64,000 bases of DNA, taken from the NCBI GenBank assembly GCA_028278135.1, contig JANQEW010000029.1:62001-126000 (forward strand), read 5' to 3'. This DNA comes from Rhodospirillales bacterium (GTDB taxonomy: Bacteria; Pseudomonadota; Alphaproteobacteria; Rhodospirillales; Rhodospirillaceae). Shown piece after piece: positions 42,378 to 53,084 of this stretch; position 1 is the first letter of the stretch; every line of letters begins with the position of its first letter. The notes beneath the pieces are model-generated. The model was not told the origin of the DNA and made no database searches. It saw only the letters and a program-made list of their open reading frames with translations. A program made the translations under genes and the position numbers.

Positions 42378-44804
42378 CTAATGAGTCACAATGAGGTCTC
42401 CTGTAGATGGATCCTGTTTACATAGTGCCTGTACCCCTTCATCATCACGTTCAACCCAATCAATGGCCACAAGAGGAGTTACAAGAGCCCTTTCTAGCAC
42501 TTCATCAACAGTGGACACCACAGTGATATCCAGACCTTTTCTCACATTTTCCGGAATCTCCGCGAGATCTTTTTCGTTTTCCTTCGGAATCAGAACCATT
42601 TTGATTCCACCGCGCATAGCAGCCAAAAGCTTCTCTTTCAATCCGCCTATAGGCAACACACGCCCACGCAAGGTAATTTCACCTGTCATGGCAATATCTT
42701 TGCGTACGGGAATCCCACTTAATGCGGAAACAATGGAAGTACACATCGCGACACCCGCTGAAGGCCCGTCCTTAGGGGTTGCACCCTCAGGCACATGGAC
42801 ATGGATGTCACGTCTCTCAAATAGAGTTGGCTTAATGCCAAAACGAATTGAACGTGACCGTACGTAAGAACGGGCCGCCTGTATCGATTCCTTCATGACA
42901 TCACCCAACTGACCTGTTAAGGTTGCATGTCCCTTCCCCGGCATAATGACCGCCTCTATAGAAAGCAGTTCACCTCCAACTTCCGTCCAAGCAAGTCCCG
43001 TTGTCACGCCAATCAAATTCTCCAGTTCAGCCTCGCCATACCTGTGTTTACGCACGCCCGCATAACGATCGAGATTCTTACGTGTGACGATGACCCGTTT
43101 CAGGCCTTTCATCAATATTTCCTTTGTAGCTTTACGGGTCAAATTAGCAATTTCACGCTCGAGGTTGCGTACACCAGCTTCACGAGTGTAATATCGACAC
43201 AAATCTCGTAAAGCGTCTTCTGTAATGTGCCATTCTCCCCTTTTGAGTCCTGCCGTCTCTGTTTGCTTGGGAATGAGATGGTGCGTTGCTATTTCTATCT
43301 TCTCGTTTTCAGTATATCCAGCCAGACGAATAATTTCCATACGATCCAATAAAGGTTGTGGCATCCGTAAGGTATTAGCTGTCGTGACGAACATCACATC
43401 CGAGAGATCATAATCAACCTCTAAATAATGGTCGTTAAAGGCAATATTCTGTTCTGGATCTAGCACCTCTAACAGAGCAGAGGCCGGGTCACCACGCCAG
43501 TCGGCACCTATCTTATCTACTTCATCAAGGAGAAAGAGCGGATTTGAGGTCTTCGCCTTCTTCATACCCTGAATGATCTTACCAGGCATCGACCCAATAT
43601 AAGTTCGGCGATGTCCTCGGATTTCTGCTTCGTCTCGCATGCCTCCCAAAGAAACACGAACAAAATTGCGTCCGGTAGCTTGAGCTATGGACTTGCCAAG
43701 CGAAGTCTTTCCAACTCCTGGAGGACCAACTAGGCAGAGAATAGATCCTTTGACCTTTCTGGTACGTTGTTGTACAGCAAGATACTCGAGAATCCGCTCT
43801 TTTACTTTTTCAAGTCCAAAGTGGTCCCTATCTAGAATCTTCTTAGCTAGTTTAATATCACGTTTGACAGTGGTCCGTTTTTTCCAAGGAATAGACAACA
43901 ACCAATCAAGATAATTGCGTACCACTGTTGCTTCGGCTGACATAGGGCTCATATTTCTGAGTTTTTTCAGTTCTGCTAGGGCTTTCTCACGCGCCTCCTT
44001 GGAAAGCCGTGTCTTGTGGATACGCTCTTCTATTTCCGATGCTTCATCCCGTCCCTCTTCTCCTTCTCCAAGCTCCTTCTGAATCGCTTTTAATTGTTCA
44101 TTTAAATAATACTCCCTCTGAGTCTTCTCCATTTGCCGTTTAACACGATTACGGATTTTCTTCTCAACCTGTAAAACACCTATTTCAGACTCCATGAATG
44201 AGTAAATCCTCTCAAGTCTTTCGCTAACAACCTCCGTCTCAAGTAACTCCTGTTTGTCAGCGACCTTGAGGGCGAGATGCGAAACTACCGTGTCAGCCAA
44301 CTTTGCTGGGTCCTCAACCTGGTTCACAGAAATGAGTACCTCTGGAGGTATTTTCTTGTTGAGCTTTATATACTGTTCGAACTGCGAAATAACTGACCGA
44401 GACAAAGCCTCCAATTCCTGCACGTTACCAATTTGCTCTTCCACTAGCTCTGCATATGCTTCAAAGAAAGACTCGTTATTCGTGAAACTGACAATGCGGG
44501 CCCGCTGCCCGCCTTCTACCAACACTTTGACAGTGCCATCTGGCAGTTTGAGAAGCTGTAAAATGCTCGAAACAGCTCCAACCCGATAAATATCCTCTGT
44601 CACAGGATCGTCCTGCGCAGCATTGCGTTGAGCAACCAGTAAGATCTGTTTGTCGTTCTTCATCACGTCATCAAGTGCACGGACGGACCTTTCGCGACCG
44701 ACAAATAATGGAACGACCATATGTGGGAAGACGATGATATCCCGCAGTGGCAACACGGGAAAGATGAGACCGGGTGTAGTTGTCACTTTTGCTACCTCTT
44801 TCAT
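42378..44804 (-). CDS. lon: ATP-dependent Lon protease
   Basis: Lon degrades misfolded and regulatory proteins in the cytoplasm. The 808-residue protein has the N-terminal substrate domain ([15 protein letters not shown]), the AAA+ module with Walker [10 protein letters not shown] near residue 360, and Walker [12 protein letters not shown]. The catalytic Ser is near residue 682 in DGPSAGVAM, and the partner Lys follows in the GLKEKLLAA block. I chose the ATG at 44804. A GTG-initiated frame adds seven residues. It lies between clpX and hupB, the usual order. Confidence 0.97.
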   Translation of the reverse strand: MKEVAKVTTTPGLIFPVLPLRDIIVFPHMVVPLFVGRERSVRALDDVMKNDKQILLVAQRNAAQDDPVTEDIYRVGAVSSILQLLKLPDGTVKVLVEGGQRARIVSFTNNESFFEAYAELVEEQIGNVQELEALSRSVISQFEQYIKLNKKIPPEVLISVNQVEDPAKLADTVVSHLALKVADKQELLETEVVSERLERIYSFMESEIGVLQVEKKIRNRVKRQMEKTQREYYLNEQLKAIQKELGEGEEGRDEASEIEERIHKTRLSKEAREKALAELKKLRNMSPMSAEATVVRNYLDWLLSIPWKKRTTVKRDIKLAKKILDRDHFGLEKVKERILEYLAVQQRTRKVKGSILCLVGPPGVGKTSLGKSIAQATGRNFVRVSLGGMRDEAEIRGHRRTYIGSMPGKIIQGMKKAKTSNPLFLLDEVDKIGADWRGDPASALLEVLDPEQNIAFNDHYLEVDYDLSDVMFVTTANTLRMPQPLLDRMEIIRLAGYTENEKIEIATHHLIPKQTETAGLKRGEWHITEDALRDLCRYYTREAGVRNLEREIANLTRKATKEILMKGLKRVIVTRKNLDRYAGVRKHRYGEAELENLIGVTTGLAWTEVGGELLSIEAVIMPGKGHATLTGQLGDVMKESIQAARSYVRSRSIRFGIKPTLFERRDIHVHVPEGATPKDGPSAGVAMCTSIVSALSGIPVRKDIAMTGEITLRGRVLPIGGLKEKLLAAMRGGIKMVLIPKENEKDLAEIPENVRKGLDITVVSTVDEVLERALVTPLVAIDWVERDDEGVQALCKQDPSTGDLIVTH

Positions 44805-44883
44805 TTGGGCAGGCGAACTCTCCACTGTCCATATGTTGCAACTGGCCGCATTACATACCTAGCCACCAGGATTCTCTTAATTC

Positions 44884-44911
44884 AAGAGAGAACTCCAAAG
44901 AGAGAACTCCA
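44884..44911. repeat. 14-bp exact tandem duplication
   Basis: Two perfect units (44884-44897 and 44898-44911, aagagagaactcca) lie between clpX and lon, in the likely lon promoter region. Confidence 0.9.
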
Positions 44912-44933
44912 ACCGGTCATCGCCTCATCCCGC

Positions 44934-46202
44934 TCATGCACCTGAACTAACATCCTCCCGGCAATCGGAGGAGTAAATTAACAACGGCTTTGCCCGGCTT
45001 TCTACAACTTCTCTATTAATAATAATCTCAACTGCTCCATTCATAGTTGGTAAATCAAACATAGTTTCCAGAAGAATACTTTCCATGATGGAACGCAAAC
45101 CACGAGCACCAGTTCTACGAACAATAGCTTTATGCGCAATAGCCTGTAACGCCTCATCATGAAATCTTAAATGTACATCTTCCATTTGAAAGAGTCTTTG
45201 ATATTGTTTCACTAATGCGTTCTTAGGAACAGTCAAAATCTCAACCAATGTTTTTTCATCAAGATCGTCCAGAGTCGCAATGACCGGCAAGCGTCCGACA
45301 AATTCAGGAATTAACCCATACTTGAGCAAATCTTCTGGCTCTAGCTCTCGGAGAATTGCGCCTGTTTTACGTTCATCAGGGCCACGCACATCAGCCTTAA
45401 AGCCAATTGCCGTGCCACGCCCACGCTGCGCAATGATCTTTTCCAAGCCTGAAAACGCCCCTCCGCAAATGAAAAGAATATTAGTAGTATCAACATGTAG
45501 AAATTCCTGCTGTGGATGTTTACGCCCCCCCTGCGGTGGTACGGAAGCGACAGTCCCCTCCATGATCTTCAATAAAGCCTGCTGTACTCCTTCCCCGGAA
45601 ACGTCGCGTGTAATTGATGGATTATCGGACTTGCGGCTAATTTTATCGATCTCATCAATATAGACAATGCCTCGCTGCGCACGCTCAACATTATACTCCG
45701 CAGCCTGTAGTAGCTTGAGAATAATATTCTCTACGTCCTCGCCTACGTATCCTGCTTCTGTCAATGTCGTGGCATCAGCCATAGTAAAGGGTACATCGAG
45801 AGTACGTGCGAGCGTCTGAGCCAGCAACGTCTTACCACATCCCGTTGGGCCCACTAGGAGAATATTGGACTTAGCAATTTCAATATCATTTGCCTTTGTT
45901 CCATGCGCCAACCGTTTGTAATGATTATGGACTGCAACGGATAGGACCTTCTTGGCGTGCTTCTGACCAATAACATAATCATCCAGCACATGGCAGATCT
46001 CGCGAGGTGTCGGCACCCCATCACGAGAGCGCACGAGGTGAGTCTTATGTTCTTCGCGGATAATATCCATACACAGTTCAATACATTCATCACAAATAAA
46101 CACCGTGGGGCCAGCAATAAGCTTGCGAACCTCATGTTGACTCTTGCCACAGAACGAACAGTAGAGCGTACTTCTCGAGTCGCCGCCGCTGGACTTCGTC
46201 AT
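44934..46202 (-). CDS. clpX: ClpX, unfoldase subunit of the ClpXP protease
   Basis: ClpX unfolds substrates for ClpP. The 422-residue protein has the N-terminal zinc domain (CSFC...[10 protein letters not shown]), Walker [14 protein letters not shown], Walker [11 protein letters not shown], the pore loop GYVGEDVE and the C-terminal sensor-2 region [11 protein letters not shown] chose the ATG at 46202, which has GGAGA upstream. A frame extending 13 codons further has no ribosome site. In most alphaproteobacteria clpP lies directly upstream, and here it does not. Confidence 0.97.
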   Translation of the reverse strand: MTKSSGGDSRSTLYCSFCGKSQHEVRKLIAGPTVFICDECIELCMDIIREEHKTHLVRSRDGVPTPREICHVLDDYVIGQKHAKKVLSVAVHNHYKRLAHGTKANDIEIAKSNILLVGPTGCGKTLLAQTLARTLDVPFTMADATTLTEAGYVGEDVENIILKLLQAAEYNVERAQRGIVYIDEIDKISRKSDNPSITRDVSGEGVQQALLKIMEGTVASVPPQGGRKHPQQEFLHVDTTNILFICGGAFSGLEKIIAQRGRGTAIGFKADVRGPDERKTGAILRELEPEDLLKYGLIPEFVGRLPVIATLDDLDEKTLVEILTVPKNALVKQYQRLFQMEDVHLRFHDEALQAIAHKAIVRRTGARGLRSIMESILLETMFDLPTMNGAVEIIINREVVESRAKPLLIYSSDCREDVSSGA

Positions 46203-46744
46203 TGTCTCTCCATCCACTCCTAAACGAGGATGCCGAAGCAACCTGTAATCATGTTAGCCTCTCCCTCAGGCTACAGACAATGGCAAAAAACATCTACTCT
46301 CCAGGGTATGGATGATGGATTTCCGGCAGGCCGGTAAAGAATTCCCCTTCCCTGTCTGTGTGACCGCAGATTGCCTACCCTAGTCGCCTTTGGGTTTGAT
46401 TCTTGTTACTTTAAGGTTATATAGTTGCTGAATAATACTTATGATTCTACTATCAATAATAAACCTTACTGTTGCAAGATTAACGCCATTTTTACTAGGT
46501 AGGCACTCACGGCCGGCCAGCTAGGATGGTGAATGCAAGAGGAGAGAATTCGGTTGTCCCGTTCGCCTGAGTAGGAGCTGAAGTCCTCTTACAGGAGAAC
46601 TCAGTCTTACTAGATGACTCGTAACTCCTTGTGACGAGAGAATATCCTCTTTGGAGGATATAAGCTTGACAGTAGTCAGGAATCCTTGACAGGATTATAT
46701 CCTCTGCTTTCCTCCGCTCTCTGTTGGAGTTTCGGAGGGATGGG
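46203..46744. other. 542-bp gap upstream of clpX and of tRNA-Ser
   Basis: I find no clpP or other gene here. The stretch 46570-46705 holds short direct and inverted repeats (ttgaca twice, at 46666 and 46686; gaggata and tatcctc pairs). These could include a promoter for the tRNA, but spacing to a -10 box is not convincing. Confidence 0.5.
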
Positions 46745-46836
46745 GGAGGGATGGGTGAGTGGCTTAAACCAGCGGTTTGCTAAACCGTCGCAGTTTCTGA
46801 AACCTGCCGAGGGTTCGAATCCCTCTCCCTCCGCCA
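46745..46836 (+). tRNA. tRNA-Ser (GCT anticodon)
   Basis: The 92-nt class II tRNA has acceptor GGAGGGA/TCCCTCC and anticodon stem-loop GCGGT-TTGCTAA-ACCGT giving GCT. It has a long variable arm, a T-loop GGTTCGAATCC and encoded CCA at 46834-46836. Confidence 0.95.
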
Positions 46837-47234
46837 TCGATGGACAGGGACCGTAGAATCTCTTTGAGGAGAGCAGCAGATGACTCCGGAAACTATCTGC
46901 TATGCTATGAGGATCTGTTAGAGAATCTGTTGTCAGAAAGGCGAAAGCTGTGGTACGGACGGACAACATGCCGCTCCCCTCTTCCAAACCCCTTACAAGG
47001 ACGCCTTTCCAATTTCCAAGTTTCTTCACCATCCCAGACAATAAGCACTCGTCTCAACGTGCTGCAAGTTGTGCTTTCCTACGAGCCTACCAGATTCTTA
47101 CTGGTCTCAAAGGAGCAGACATGCCATAAGCACGTGACTCTTGGGAGAGGCAGTGCGCGCTGTTCATGCCAAGATTTACTCTAATACACCTGGCTGAAAG
47201 AATAATAAAGAATAATGAAGAGAAACCTTAGGCG
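46837..47234. other. 398-bp gap between tRNA-Ser and the hpn fusion gene
   Basis: One plus-strand open frame begins at 46840, directly after the tRNA, but its product looks like nothing known and it has no ribosome site. A near-tandem aagaataat repeat lies at 47200-47218. I see no other structure. Confidence 0.5.
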
Positions 47235-49337
47235 ATGGAAGAGTTGGGACCACTGCCTCGACCCATTGTACTATTTTCCACGCGTTGTGACTCAGCAATG
47301 AGGAGCTCTGGGAACGTCATGTTGACGACAGCTATGGTCATGATCGCATGCTCTATTTGGATGTGGCTCTTTTTTTTACGGCGATTCTTCTGGAAGGCCG
47401 ATCAGTCCCTATGCCATGAGGACTCCGGTTGCGCGGAAATAACCCAGGAGTGGCCAGAGGTGGTCGTTGTGATTCCCGCTCGTAATGAAGAAAAAGTGAT
47501 ACATCAGTCTTTATCTACACTATTGGAGCAGGACTATCCAGGCAGATTTCAGGTGATACTGGTAGACGACAGTAGCAATGACGGCACAGTAGCGATTGCT
47601 CAGGCTACAGCAAGGGAAAGGAACTGTGTGACACTCACAGTGGTTCAGAGCACTGCTGTGCCTGTGGGATGGACTGGCAAGTTATGGGCTATGACTCACG
47701 GTCTGCAGCAAGCGGATATATCAATGCCAGCAGCACGTTACGTACTCCTGACAGATGCTGATATCTCTTATGAACCTTGGGTATTACGGGCTTTAGTTCG
47801 CAAGGCAGAAGACAAAGGGCAACACCTAGTTTCTGTTATGGCCCTGCTGCGCTGTGACAGTAGATGGGCACGTTTGCTCATCCCGGCATTCGTCTTTTTT
47901 TTTCAGAAGCTTTATCCCTTTCCGGCTGTGAATGATTCATTGGATACGACTGCAGCTGCCGCTGGCGGTTGTATGTTAGTGCGCAGAGATACACTAAAGT
48001 GTGTTGGCAATCTCGTCCTCATCCGTGACAGAATTATCGATGACTGTGCGCTGGCACAATTGATAAAATCACGTGGCAGCATCTGGCTTGGCTTGAGCAC
48101 GGCGGTGCGCAGTCTTCGACCCCATGATTCCCTCAATGAGATATGGATTATGGTGACACGCACGGCTTTTGTCCAACTGGAGTTTAGAATTTCATATCTT
48201 GCCGGCACCATTCTTGGGATGAGTTTGACTTACCTCACTGCCCCAGCAGCCCTGGTCATTGGACTCTTTACTGGGACCTGGGGAGCCGTTCTTGGCGGGT
48301 CCTTTGTGTGGGGAATGATGAGTCTGGCCTATGTACCAACACTGCGGTTCTATGGCCTGCCGTCATGGGCAGGCTTAGGCTTGCCGTTAGCTGCTTGTTT
48401 TTACACGGTGATGACTGCTAGTTCGGCAATCCTTTTTTTGTCAGGCCATGGGGGACAATGGAAGGGGCGCACGCTGGTCCGCGTGGCACAGATAAAAAAT
48501 AGAAACAGTTCACAATCCATCCAGGCTTTTACGAGTCAAGCACGGACATCATTTTTCTGGGCAATGGCACTTTTGAGACGTGAACAGCGTGATGCGATGT
48601 TCGCTATATATGCATTTTGTCGGACAGTAGACGATATTGCCGATGAGATTACTGATCCCGTTGAGCAACGCGCCGGTCTGAATTTGTGGCGGGAGGAAAT
48701 CGCTCTCCTCTACAAAGGAAAACCACGACATCCGATTGCCGTGGCCCTGGAGGAATCAGTACGCCGTTTTAACCTACGTTACGAGGATTGCACGGCAATT
48801 ATCGACGGTGTGGCAATGGATGTTGAAGGGCCCTTACAGGCGCCGTCATTGGTCATGTTGGACATGTACTGTGACAAGGTCGCTAGTGCAGTTGGTCGTC
48901 TGTCTGTCCAAGTATTTGGATTGCCTGTCAGTACAGGATATCGCTTGTCCTATACTCTGGGACGCGCGTTGCAACTCACCAACATTCTCCGTGATATTGC
49001 AGAGGATGCGGCACGCGGACGGTTATATCTGCCCTGTGAGCTTCTGGAGGCACATGGTATTGCGGCAAACGCACCATTGGTGAATATACTTCAGCACCCT
49101 CAGTTACCAAAAGTTTGTGCTGCCCTTGGGACAATAGCCCGCAGCTACTTTTCTGCTACAGAACAGGTGTTAGCTGAATGCCCCCGCCAGCGGGTTAGAG
49201 CCGCCAGGCTGATGAAAGCTGTCTATCAAATCTCTCTTACACGTCTAGAAAACAACGGGTTTCGTCAGACGGCACAACACCCCTCCCTCTCCAGAGGGGA
49301 AAAAGTACGCTTAGTCATCCGTTACATGCTTTTTTGA
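47235..49337 (+). CDS. HpnB-type glycosyltransferase fused to HpnD-type presqualene diphosphate synthase
   Basis: One 700-residue frame joins two hopanoid enzymes. Residues about 30-410 are an HpnB-like membrane glycosyltransferase: an N-terminal membrane helix, VIPARNEE, VDDSSNDGT and TDADI catalytic acids, the AAAGGCML block, and several C-terminal helices ending GHGGQWKGR. Residues about 433-700 are a squalene/phytoene-synthase fold close to HpnD: TSFFWAMALLRREQRDAMFA, YAFCRTVDDIADE with the first Asp-rich motif near residue 466, and LTNILRDIAEDAARGRLYLP with the second near 582. HpnD makes presqualene diphosphate from two FPP. The linker is about 20 residues. Family order is often hpnB-hpnC-hpnD, so deletion of hpnC could have fused the rest. 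No stop or frameshift separates the halves. Confidence 0.87.
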   Translation: MEELGPLPRPIVLFSTRCDSAMRSSGNVMLTTAMVMIACSIWMWLFFLRRFFWKADQSLCHEDSGCAEITQEWPEVVVVIPARNEEKVIHQSLSTLLEQDYPGRFQVILVDDSSNDGTVAIAQATARERNCVTLTVVQSTAVPVGWTGKLWAMTHGLQQADISMPAARYVLLTDADISYEPWVLRALVRKAEDKGQHLVSVMALLRCDSRWARLLIPAFVFFFQKLYPFPAVNDSLDTTAAAAGGCMLVRRDTLKCVGNLVLIRDRIIDDCALAQLIKSRGSIWLGLSTAVRSLRPHDSLNEIWIMVTRTAFVQLEFRISYLAGTILGMSLTYLTAPAALVIGLFTGTWGAVLGGSFVWGMMSLAYVPTLRFYGLPSWAGLGLPLAACFYTVMTASSAILFLSGHGGQWKGRTLVRVAQIKNRNSSQSIQAFTSQARTSFFWAMALLRREQRDAMFAIYAFCRTVDDIADEITDPVEQRAGLNLWREEIALLYKGKPRHPIAVALEESVRRFNLRYEDCTAIIDGVAMDVEGPLQAPSLVMLDMYCDKVASAVGRLSVQVFGLPVSTGYRLSYTLGRALQLTNILRDIAEDAARGRLYLPCELLEAHGIAANAPLVNILQHPQLPKVCAALGTIARSYFSATEQVLAECPRQRVRAARLMKAVYQISLTRLENNGFRQTAQHPSLSRGEKVRLVIRYMLF

Positions 49338-49513
49338 CTGTAGCCAAAAGTACATCAGGACCTCAAGCAACAGATCATCAAGTGAGTGAAAACAGCTCTC
49401 TCAGACATCTGCAGTTAGAGTCTCTCCTCTCTCAGCTTTTTCTGGCAGGAGCAATAGAAAATCTCTACCTCAGCTACGCTACCTCAGCGCAATGCTTGGC
49501 GGGACTCCCGGTC

Positions 49514-50371
49514 TCACAAGCACTCCTGCAAACATCGCAAGACAGTCATGACTTCATCTGAATTTTCGACACGAAAATCAGCAAATGTAAGGCGATCGTA
49601 ATCAGTTTGTCCTGCCACCACTACACCAAGTCCATTGTCCTTGAGTCTGGTGAAGGCATGTTCGTCGGTGATATCATCGCCGAAAAAAATAGGCATAACC
49701 TCACGGCTATTAACATTGAGCGTTTTCAGTATCCATAGGACTGCCTTACCCTTGTCCCAATCTACATTAGGTTGCAGCTCCTCAACCATTTTGCCTTTCG
49801 TGAGCTTCAAGGCAGGGTTTTCCTCTTCGAGGACTTGTCGAACAACACTCCGTATTGTTTCAACATGTTCAGGAGGGACATTACGGCTATGAACGGCAAT
49901 AGTAAAGCGTTTGCGTTCGATCAGGATACCAAGAATAGAGGCTAATTTATGGCGGAGAGTGGAAAAAGCACGGTCAAGACATGCCTGATCTGTTAACAAA
50001 CCGCTATGTTCCGGTACTCTTCCATCCGGTAAGATTACATCAAACCCATGGCTACCAGCATAAATTAAATGCTGTAACCCGACGAGATTCTCAACCTCTA
50101 AACGATCTCTCCCAGAGATAATAGCGACCAGACACCGTTCAGCTAAGGCGGCGATCACAGTACGGGCCGCCCAGGAAAGACGGGCCATGTCTGGCCGTGG
50201 CACAATGGGTGTTAATGTCCCGTCAAAATCGAGAAAAACTGCTGGTCGCCTCGGACTGATTCTTTTCTGAAAGAGATCGAAAGCCGCGATCGCAGAAGGC
50301 AGGGCGTACGCAGGATTCTTCTGCCCGGACTGGCAGAAGGAGCTATGATTAGTAAGAAAATCGTCTTTCAT
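49514..50371 (-). CDS. otsB: trehalose-6-phosphate phosphatase
   Basis: OtsB removes phosphate from trehalose-6-phosphate to give trehalose, a storage sugar and osmoprotectant. The 285-residue HAD protein has motif I AVFLDFDGTLTPI, motif II AIISGRDR, and late acidic FFGDDITDEHAF. The GSHGFDV segment is characteristic of OtsB. OtsA, which makes the substrate, is not in the window. The gene is convergent with the hpn fusion. Confidence 0.92.
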   Translation of the reverse strand: MKDDFLTNHSSFCQSGQKNPAYALPSAIAAFDLFQKRISPRRPAVFLDFDGTLTPIVPRPDMARLSWAARTVIAALAERCLVAIISGRDRLEVENLVGLQHLIYAGSHGFDVILPDGRVPEHSGLLTDQACLDRAFSTLRHKLASILGILIERKRFTIAVHSRNVPPEHVETIRSVVRQVLEEENPALKLTKGKMVEELQPNVDWDKGKAVLWILKTLNVNSREVMPIFFGDDITDEHAFTRLKDNGLGVVVAGQTDYDRLTFADFRVENSDEVMTVLRCLQECL

Positions 50372-50770
50372 GGCATTTTGTAATCCTTGTAATGCTCAAT
50401 ACAAAAGCCCAGAAGACGAATCACTGGCGGAAAACTCTGGCCACAATCACGCTCCTCAAGAGCGCCAATAATCCTCGCATAAGAGGACCACGCGGTACTA
50501 ACCCTTCTCTTACGAAAAGTCTTCACACCTCAGAAATAGCCGTCTTGGACTCCTCTCCAGAACAAGAATGCAAGGGATCGCTTGGATCGTCGTCATCATG
50601 GCACCCACCTCAGGCTAAGATGTCTCTACTGGGCGGGCAGCACGAATAGAGATTCAAGCGCGCCCCAAAACACACAAGGGACACAATGACCAAGGTATTG
50701 TGCTAAACAAGGTATTTTAAGTGTTCTTTTCTGTGCTCTTGTAGCACGGATGTGTTGTTTAAGAAATTTA
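50372..50770. other. 399-bp gap between otsB and the PfkB-kinase gene
   Basis: No gene is supported here. One 85-codon plus-strand frame (50392-50649) is Ser/Lys-rich and matches nothing. An acaaggtatt-type unit occurs twice near 50690-50715. Confidence 0.5.
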
Positions 50771-51790
50771 CTATTGAGATGCAAGCTCTGACAGATGCGC
50801 TCTTACACGAGAGCCAAAAGGTCGCAGAGGGCGTACACCGCAATGGTTGATGATCTCGGCAGCGCAGAGATTTCCAATGCGTGCACACAAAGTCGTCGAT
50901 CCGCCACAGGTCAATCCATACAGAAAGCCAGCAGCAAAAAGATCACCGGCACCTGTGGTATCTACTACCTTGGCAACAGACTCGGAAGCCATCACCTGAA
51001 CTGTATCGGGCGTAGCAATAACAGAACCTTTTTCACCACGTGTCAGTGCAACCAGAAAACAATCTTTACGAGCACAATACAATGCCTCCTCAAAGGTCCG
51101 TACCTGATAGAGCGACATGATTTCTGTCTCATTAGCAAACAGAATATCAACATGAGAACGTACCCAATTGCGAAATTCAGTACGATGGCGCTCAACACAC
51201 AGACAATCTGACAGAGAAAGCGCGACTTTACTTCCGCTTTCCAGAGCGACGTGGGCGACTTTTTGCATCAGCTCCTCAGCCTGCGGTATATCCCACTGGT
51301 AGCCTTCTAGATAGGTGATATGAGCATTGCGGATCAGCTCGAAATCAATGTCATCCGGATTCAGGGCTTGACAAGCGCCTAGATAGGTGTTCATCGTCCG
51401 CTGGGCGTCTGGTGTGATGAGTACAAGACAGTAAGCGGTGGATAGATCATTGGAAAGCTTCTTTGTTGCAAAATGCACACCATAGGCGCTTATATCACGT
51501 GCAAATGCTCTGCCTAGCCTATCATCAGCTACCTTACCGATGAAAGCGGTTTTTCCTCCCAGGACTGAGAACCCAACAACCGTGTTAGCAGCAGAGCCTC
51601 CTGGAACTTCTATTTTAGATAAAAGGTTACTGCACAAAGAGTCCACCTGATCTCTCTCAACCAGACGCATTGTGCCCTTGCGAAGAGCATGCGTGACAAG
51701 AAAAGCGTCATCTACATATGCCAGCACATCCATAATCGCATTGCCGATCGCCACCATATCAAAACGGCTGTTGTCCATGATGAGGTCCAT
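50771..51790 (-). CDS. PfkB-family sugar/nucleoside kinase (adenosine kinase-like)
   Basis: This is a 339-residue ribokinase-fold kinase. The substrate-side block is EVPGGSAANTVVGFSVLGG, and the catalytic and anion-hole motif is DTTGAGDLFAAGFLYGL with the base Asp. The GSAANT pattern and GACQALNPDD fit the adenosine-kinase-like subgroup common in alphaproteobacteria. Substrate is inferred only. Starts at 51790 or 51778 are both possible. It is followed by a 399-bp gap and lies upstream of otsB on the same strand. Confidence 0.85.
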   Translation of the reverse strand: MDLIMDNSRFDMVAIGNAIMDVLAYVDDAFLVTHALRKGTMRLVERDQVDSLCSNLLSKIEVPGGSAANTVVGFSVLGGKTAFIGKVADDRLGRAFARDISAYGVHFATKKLSNDLSTAYCLVLITPDAQRTMNTYLGACQALNPDDIDFELIRNAHITYLEGYQWDIPQAEELMQKVAHVALESGSKVALSLSDCLCVERHRTEFRNWVRSHVDILFANETEIMSLYQVRTFEEALYCARKDCFLVALTRGEKGSVIATPDTVQVMASESVAKVVDTTGAGDLFAAGFLYGLTCGGSTTLCARIGNLCAAEIINHCGVRPLRPFGSRVRAHLSELASQ

Positions 51791-51934
51791 ATCGTTCTAG
51801 TATGTTTCTAACATAGTCGGCCAATCCTGTTTTTATAGATACAAATCGCAGTATTCTACTGCAGTCCTACTGCCTTTCTCTTGAGAGCACATGAGCTTTT
51901 TTATGATGCTGCCCATGCCTCATTCGCATCATCA

Positions 51935-52666
51935 CTATTCCCATGACTGGACAACAAACTCAGGCCTTTCCCGAGATTGAACAGAGTATACAATGGTTTC
52001 GTTTTCCTTGCCAATAATTACAGTATTACAATGATTCACGAATAAACCACTATCAATAATACCTGTAATAGATTTTAACTGTGTGGCAAGTTTTTCTGGT
52101 TCATGAATAAAGCCTGTCGAACAATCTAGAATATAATTTCCATTATCCGTAACATAGGGACTATTACCGCTGAAGCGGAGAGTGGCAGAAAAGTTAAAAT
52201 CTGCCATCAAGCGACGCTTGACCTGCGTGTACCCAAAGCGTACCACTTCTATTGGTAAAGGCATTTTACCTAATTTATTGACAGTCTTAGCCGAATCTAC
52301 AACAATGACTACTTTGGTAGCCATTTCTGCGATTAATTTTTCTCTCAATAGTGCCCCTCCCCCCCCTTTAATCATACGCAATCGAGTATCAATCTCATCT
52401 GCTCCATCAATGGCCAAATCAATTCTCTTCACCGAAGCACTCTCTAGCAATTCAATACCAAACTGACGACATAGAGTAGCGGTTCCTTCTGACGTTGGCA
52501 CACCACATACCTTCATCCCGTCCCGAACTTTTTGACAAAGAGCCTCTAAAAAAAAGGCAACGGTTGAGCCGGTACCCAGCCCCAGGACCATACCTCCCTC
52601 AACCAGAAACGCTGCCGCTTGACCGGCCATTTGCTTTTCCTTTTCCTGTCCCTGTCGCGTCTGCAT
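51935..52666 (-). CDS. rpiA: ribose-5-phosphate isomerase A
   Basis: RpiA interconverts ribose 5-phosphate and ribulose 5-phosphate. The 243-residue protein has VLGLGTGSTVAFF, the active-site loop AIDGADEID and KGGGGALLREKL. I chose the ATG at 52666 because a GAGGAG site lies five bases upstream. The open frame continues 56 codons further up but that part looks noncoding and contains a tandem duplication. Ribulose 5-phosphate links it to kdsD in this window. Confidence 0.95.
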   Translation of the reverse strand: MQTRQGQEKEKQMAGQAAAFLVEGGMVLGLGTGSTVAFFLEALCQKVRDGMKVCGVPTSEGTATLCRQFGIELLESASVKRIDLAIDGADEIDTRLRMIKGGGGALLREKLIAEMATKVVIVVDSAKTVNKLGKMPLPIEVVRFGYTQVKRRLMADFNFSATLRFSGNSPYVTDNGNYILDCSTGFIHEPEKLATQLKSITGIIDSGLFVNHCNTVIIGKENETIVYSVQSRERPEFVVQSWE

Positions 52667-53084
52667 GATTCTCCTCACTGTTTTAGAAAATTGAGGGGCC
52701 CACACCATACGAATAAAAAAGGCAAACGGCAACGGCACCAAACCAACGCGATACCGTACCAACGCGATACCGTTCTGTGCTGCTCTTGAGCAGACACGAC
52801 ACAGTCTGTCACAGGAACAGCCGCCATCGCCCATGTCAGTTTTTGTTAAAGCTTGGAAGCAGCTACAGACTAATCTATCGCCCTCCAGAAGAGAGATTGT
52901 CTCGCTATCATAGATGAGCCAGTCTCTGCATGGAAGCCCCCTCTTTGGTACCCGGGACCTGTCCAGTAGACACCCAGGTAGGCATCATACCCAAGAATAT
53001 ACATGATGGCAGTTGCAATCAGCTGTATTTCGTCGATGATGACTGTAGTTAATGTGATGCAGATCACCTGCAGGAGATGTAGCA
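52667..53084. other. 418-bp divergent region between rpiA and cytochrome c
   Basis: No gene is supported. An exact 16-bp tandem duplication is present (52742-52757 and 52758-52773, accaacgcgataccgt), just upstream of rpiA. The right end carries the cytochrome ribosome site AGGAG. Confidence 0.55.

Noticed and set aside
46666..46700. Promoter for tRNA-Ser from TTGACA at 46666 and a TTATAT sequence
   Set aside because: The spacer is 23 bp, too long for a sigma-70 promoter, and the second TTGACA has no -10 partner.
46676..47184. Open frames on both strands across and after tRNA-Ser
   Set aside because: One overlaps the tRNA and is its antisense shadow; the other has no ribosome site or homology signal.
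49334..49561. TTG-initiated 75-codon frame overlapping the end of the hpn fusion gene
   Set aside because: The overlap looks like coupling, but the product resembles nothing and runs into otsB on the other strand.
50392..50649. 85-codon plus-strand frame downstream of otsB
   Set aside because: Low-complexity Ser/Lys-rich product with no ribosome site or family match.
52362..52372. C-rich tract in rpiA as a phase-variable homopolymer
   Set aside because: It encodes the conserved KGGGGAL loop of RpiA, so the Gly codons explain it.
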